Assembly (NCBI GenBank): GCA_903900705.1
Contig: CAIUOG010000057.1
Coordinates: 62,001 to 126,000, forward strand
Direction of reading: 5' to 3'
Length of the DNA: 64,000 nt
Origin: an uncultured Acidobacteriia bacterium
GTDB taxonomy: Bacteria > Acidobacteriota > Terriglobia > Bryobacterales > Bryobacteraceae
A model generated the notes under the pieces. That model was not told the DNA's origin. It worked only from the letters and a program-made list of their open reading frames with translations, and did not search any database. Below are positions 61,141-64,000 of this stretch, one piece after another (position 1 is the stretch's first letter; every line of letters starts with the position of its first letter). A program made the position numbers and the translations under genes.

Positions 61141-61885
61141 AAAACTCACTCCCGAACAGGAAATCGCGCGGCGCACACGCCGTTCATTTATGGTGATGGG
61201 TGGCGCTGCCGCCGCCGGCCTTGCCGGCTTTGGCATGCTGAACGCGGGCAGCGCGGCTGAAGGCGATATTCCGCCCGCCCTGCGCGGCGTTCTGGGCTTC
61301 AATGAGCGCGTGGTCCGCACGGCCCTTTTCAGCGACAACCACCTCGCGAAGACCTATCCCGCTTCCGAAATCGGCAAAATCAAGGCCAATGGCGATGTCG
61401 GCATCGACGAACCTCTGGATCCCGCCGCCTGGCATCTGGAAATCGTCCCGTTCGGCGCCTCGCAGCCCGCCGGCAAGCTCACCATGGACGACGTTCGCGC
61501 CCTGCCCCGCTTCGAAGAAACCATCGACTTCAAGTGCGTGGAAGGCTGGAGCACCGTCACCCAGTTCGCCGGCGCGCGCCTCGCCGACTTCACCGCGAAG
61601 TTCGCCCCCGGCTCCGAAAAGGCCGACTGCGTCGGCATGCGGACCCCCGACGAGGAATACTACGTCGGCCTCGACATGCCCAGCGCGCTCCATCCGCAAA
61701 CCCTGCTGGCCTATGAGATGAACGGCGCGCCGCTCAACGATCAGCACGGCGCGCCGCTCCGCCTCGTGATCCCCGTCAAATACGGCATCAAGAACATCAA
61801 GCGTATCGGGCGGATCGAGTACACCAACAAGCGCCCGGACGATTACTGGGCTGAGCGCGGCTACGACTGGTACGCCGGACTCTAG
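61130..61885 (+). CDS. Tat-exported molybdopterin oxidoreductase (sulfite oxidase/MsrP family)
   Basis: A 251-residue protein with a twin-arginine leader RRTRRSFMVMGGAAAAGLAG (about 14-33). The Oxidored_molyb domain has the Mo-ligand Cys in IDFKCVEGWSTV near residue 136 and the substrate-side GLDMPSALHPQTLLAYEMNG segment near 182-201 with KYGIKNIKRI near 218. It resembles MsrP/YedY and plant-type sulfite oxidases. Paired with the b561 gene it could reduce or oxidise a small sulfur or oxo compound in the periplasm. Substrate unknown. Confidence 0.87.
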   Translation: MPAEKLTPEQEIARRTRRSFMVMGGAAAAGLAGFGMLNAGSAAEGDIPPALRGVLGFNERVVRTALFSDNHLAKTYPASEIGKIKANGDVGIDEPLDPAAWHLEIVPFGASQPAGKLTMDDVRALPRFEETIDFKCVEGWSTVTQFAGARLADFTAKFAPGSEKADCVGMRTPDEEYYVGLDMPSALHPQTLLAYEMNGAPLNDQHGAPLRLVIPVKYGIKNIKRIGRIEYTNKRPDDYWAERGYDWYAGL

Positions 61886-61894
61886 CCGGCGTAC

Positions 61895-63706
61895 TCACTT
61901 CCCCGCCAGAATCAGCTTCACCAGCGCAGGGCCCACCGCGAGATGCAAATCTCCGATGGGCCTTTTCGCCGCTTCCAGCGTCTGCCGGTTCCGCCTGCCG
62001 GCGAGCGCATCGGTCGCCAGCCGCACCAGCAGGGCATTCGCCGGATGGTTCACCCGGTTGGCGGCCCACAGCCTCAGCCAGCGATTGATTTCCTCCCGAT
62101 TGGCTTCGCTTTTTCGACTGTGCAGATACCGGTCCACCAGTTCGCTGAACTGCCAGGCGACCACGCTTTCCGGGCGTACGGCATCCACCAGTCGGTCGAG
62201 CGGCGTGGTCTGATCGGCCAGCGGCGTCACGCGGCGGCGCAGGCCCAGTGAACCAGGCTCCAGCACGTCGGCCAGCGTCCGCAGCCCCGGCGAATCACCC
62301 GGCTTTGGCGAATCGGCCAAACGCCGCAGCATGGCCCGGTAGTTCGCGTTGTGTTGCAGACCGAGCTCTTCGAGTTCCTGATCAAGCAGCGCCAGCCGCC
62401 GGTGCATGTCCGGTATATCGCGCACACTCGCGGGGGACCACAGGCGTTCCGCCACCGCCCCGGCGCGCGGCCAGATGCGGGAATCCAGATTCTCCGCCGA
62501 AGCGAATTCCGTCCACAGGCAGGTCTCACCGCCCAGCACGCCCGGGCCGTCACCTGGTTCGCCACCCGGATCCACCAGATACATCTTCGAAGACGGCTCC
62601 ATCAGATTCAGGTAATAACCCGCTGAGAGAATGCCGGGGCGTCCCTGCCGCACCGTTTCCGCCAGAGCCTTCGCGCCACGCCAGGACTGGATCAGCACAT
62701 CGTTCGGCAGCGCGGGATCCAGAATCTCATCCCACCCTTCCATTTGTTTTGCATGACCCGCAAGGATCTTCCGCAGCTTCCGGTTAAATTCCGCCTGCTG
62801 ACCGCGCGACAGCGTGCTGACCTCATCGCCGCCGATGTGAAAGTACGCATCCGGAAACAGCGTGGCCATTTCGCCGAGGAAGCGGTCCAGGAACTCGTAG
62901 ACTTCGGGCTTCGCCGGGTCGAACACGGCGTCATGCCCTGCCCACGTGCGGAAGACGTGGAACGGCCCAGGCCCCATACCCAGTTCCGGATAGCCCGCCA
63001 GCCAGCTCGCCGCATGGCCCGGCACGTCGAACTCCGGCACCACCCGGATGCCCCGGTCCCGCGCGTATTGCACCACCTCGCGGATCTGGTCCCGCGTGTA
63101 AAACAGGCCGTCCGAGCCGGACTCCTGCAGCCGCGGGTAACGTCTCGACTCCACCCGAAAACCCTGGTCATCCGAAAGGTGCCAGTGGAAGACGTTGAGC
63201 TTCACGGCGGCCATTCCCTCCAGCGTGCGGTGAATGCCATCCACCGGGATGAAGTGCCGGGAAACATCCAGCATCAGGCCGCGCCATCGGTAGCGGGGAT
63301 GGTCCTCGATGGTCACCGCCTCCATGCCCCCTGGGGCGGCCGGTTCACGGGCCAGTTGAGAGAAAGTTTCCAGCCCGTGCATCGCGCCCAGCGGATTCGG
63401 CGCTGTTAACGTAGCCCCGGTGGACGTCACTTCGAGGTGATAGCTCTCGTCCTCGTCGAGCGACTGCACCGCGTTCCCGGCGGACCCGATCCGAACCCGC
63501 AGCAGGCCGTAGCCTCCACGCTTTCGGAAGCGCTCCACCGCCGCATCCAGCCGTGGTTCGTGCAGCCCCTCCACTTCAACGCGAAGATCTGTCCCCGCCG
63601 CCATCCGGCCCTGGCCCGCGTGTACCGAATACGGCGCCGGCAGGAGCCGCGACTCGCCCCGCAGAAGCAGCACAGACAGCGCGACCACCCATAAGGTCCG
63701 CATCAA
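61895..63706 (-). CDS. Exported beta-N-acetylhexosaminidase (GH20)
   Basis: A 603-residue secreted enzyme with a signal peptide. Residues 15-120 form the GH20b alpha/beta domain. The barrel has RGLMLDVSRHFIPVDGIHRTLEGMAAVKLNVFHWHLSDDQGFRVES near 143-188 and the catalytic pair in HIGGDEVS near 289-296, an Asp-Glu. The C-terminal part is a helical extension of about 150 residues. It removes terminal GlcNAc/GalNAc from chitin or glycoprotein glycans, in keeping with other polysaccharide hydrolases in the window. It is convergent with the Mo enzyme (9 bp). Confidence 0.92.
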   Translation of the reverse strand: MMRTLWVVALSVLLLRGESRLLPAPYSVHAGQGRMAAGTDLRVEVEGLHEPRLDAAVERFRKRGGYGLLRVRIGSAGNAVQSLDEDESYHLEVTSTGATLTAPNPLGAMHGLETFSQLAREPAAPGGMEAVTIEDHPRYRWRGLMLDVSRHFIPVDGIHRTLEGMAAVKLNVFHWHLSDDQGFRVESRRYPRLQESGSDGLFYTRDQIREVVQYARDRGIRVVPEFDVPGHAASWLAGYPELGMGPGPFHVFRTWAGHDAVFDPAKPEVYEFLDRFLGEMATLFPDAYFHIGGDEVSTLSRGQQAEFNRKLRKILAGHAKQMEGWDEILDPALPNDVLIQSWRGAKALAETVRQGRPGILSAGYYLNLMEPSSKMYLVDPGGEPGDGPGVLGGETCLWTEFASAENLDSRIWPRAGAVAERLWSPASVRDIPDMHRRLALLDQELEELGLQHNANYRAMLRRLADSPKPGDSPGLRTLADVLEPGSLGLRRRVTPLADQTTPLDRLVDAVRPESVVAWQFSELVDRYLHSRKSEANREEINRWLRLWAANRVNHPANALLVRLATDALAGRRNRQTLEAAKRPIGDLHLAVGPALVKLILAGK

Positions 63707-63732
63707 AACCCATCATCCTATACGCTAAAGGC

Positions 63733-64000
63733 ATGGCTCTCACAATCGCCGGGCGAACCTTTCAATCGCGGCTGTTGATTGGTACCGGCAAGTACCGCAG
63801 TTTTCAGGAAATGGCCCGCTGCCATGCCGCGTCGGGCGCTGAAGTGGTCACGGTCGCGGTTCGCCGCGTGAATCTCACGGACCGCACCAGGGAATCCCTG
63901 CTCGATTACATCGATCGCGACAAGATGTTCATCCTGCCGAACACGGCAGCCTGTTACACCGCGGAAGATGCCATCCGCACCGCGCGCCTGGGCCGCGAGG
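63733..64000 (+). CDS. thiG: Thiazole synthase ThiG, N-terminal part
   Basis: The first 89 codons are present; the gene runs off the right edge. It shows LLIGTGKYRSFQEM near 15-28, SGAEVVTVAVRRVNLT near 34-49 and ILPNTAACYTAEDAIRTARLGRE near 67-89, all standard ThiG positions. ThiG makes the thiazole ring of thiamine from DXP, dehydroglycine and ThiS thiocarboxylate. thiS itself is at 31930. Confidence 0.92.
   Translation, partial: MALTIAGRTFQSRLLIGTGKYRSFQEMARCHAASGAEVVTVAVRRVNLTDRTRESLLDYIDRDKMFILPNTAACYTAEDAIRTARLGRE

Noticed and set aside
1-64000. tRNA, rRNA, IS elements, integrases and CRISPR arrays
   Set aside because: I looked for tRNA-like T-loop sequences, transposase motifs, terminal inverted repeats and spaced direct repeats and found none that hold up.

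Overview
The window is GC-rich, densely packed bacterial DNA of about 70% coding-strand-neutral composition by eye, with very short intergenic gaps, many 4-bp start/stop overlaps and frequent GTG and TTG starts. The mix of a seven-bladed-propeller/Y_Y_Y sensor kinase, several Tat-exported amidohydrolases, GH28/GH57/GH20 glycosidases, a Uma2 nuclease, a DUF3467 protein and a dnaK-dnaJ-hspR cluster suggests an Acidobacteriota member, most likely a Solibacter/Bryobacter-type soil heterotroph. That placement is inference from gene content; no rRNA or tRNA gene was seen.

Layout. 1-8.1 kb: two ACS-family MFS carriers, a formamidase-like hydrolase overlapping a kynureninase tail to tail, a sialate O-acetylesterase coupled to a Crp/Fnr regulator, then a Ric/ScdA iron-sulfur repair protein behind a Crp-type palindrome, a small membrane protein and a cytochrome c. 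8.5-14.98 kb: a HEAT-cyclophilin fusion, a complete two-component pair and a Tat-exported amidohydrolase in one tightly packed run. 15-23.9 kb: a second amidohydrolase, a D-threonine-aldolase-type PLP enzyme, an aminotransferase, a fused FAD/Fe-S D-lactate-dehydrogenase-type enzyme, two methyltransferases and a Wzt-type ABC ATPase. 23.9-32.1 kb: an exported PPC-domain protein, a polygalacturonase, an exported acetamidase with a proline-rich tail, a GT39-type membrane glycosyltransferase, DUF3467, an RsbW-like kinase with a STAS antagonist, Uma2, a FliB-like protein and thiS.

32.2-45.2 kb is a respiratory complex I operon, nuoA-C-D-E-F-G-H-J-K-L-M-N. It is intact except that nuoB and nuoI are absent from their usual positions. 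After it come a YSC84/SYLF protein whose ribosome binding site lies in a perfect 12-bp inverted repeat and, on the minus strand from 55.8 kb down to 45.9 kb, a continuous run dnaK-dnaJ-hspR-nadE-phosphoesterase-GH57. The dnaK promoter carries a HAIR-like HspR site, and a strong hairpin occupies the dnaK-dnaJ gap where actinobacteria have grpE.

55.9-64 kb: glyA, a GT4 glycosyltransferase, a small unrecognised cassette (an HTH protein with a 14-bp-arm palindrome over its ribosome binding site, an unknown partner, and a divergent CxxC/HTH protein closed by a terminator), a cytochrome b561 plus Mo-cofactor oxidoreductase pair, a GH20 hexosaminidase and the start of thiG. No CRISPR array, IS element, integrase or tRNA was found. 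The least explained parts are the 58.4-60.4 kb cassette and the RNA/DNA inverted repeats that cover start regions.
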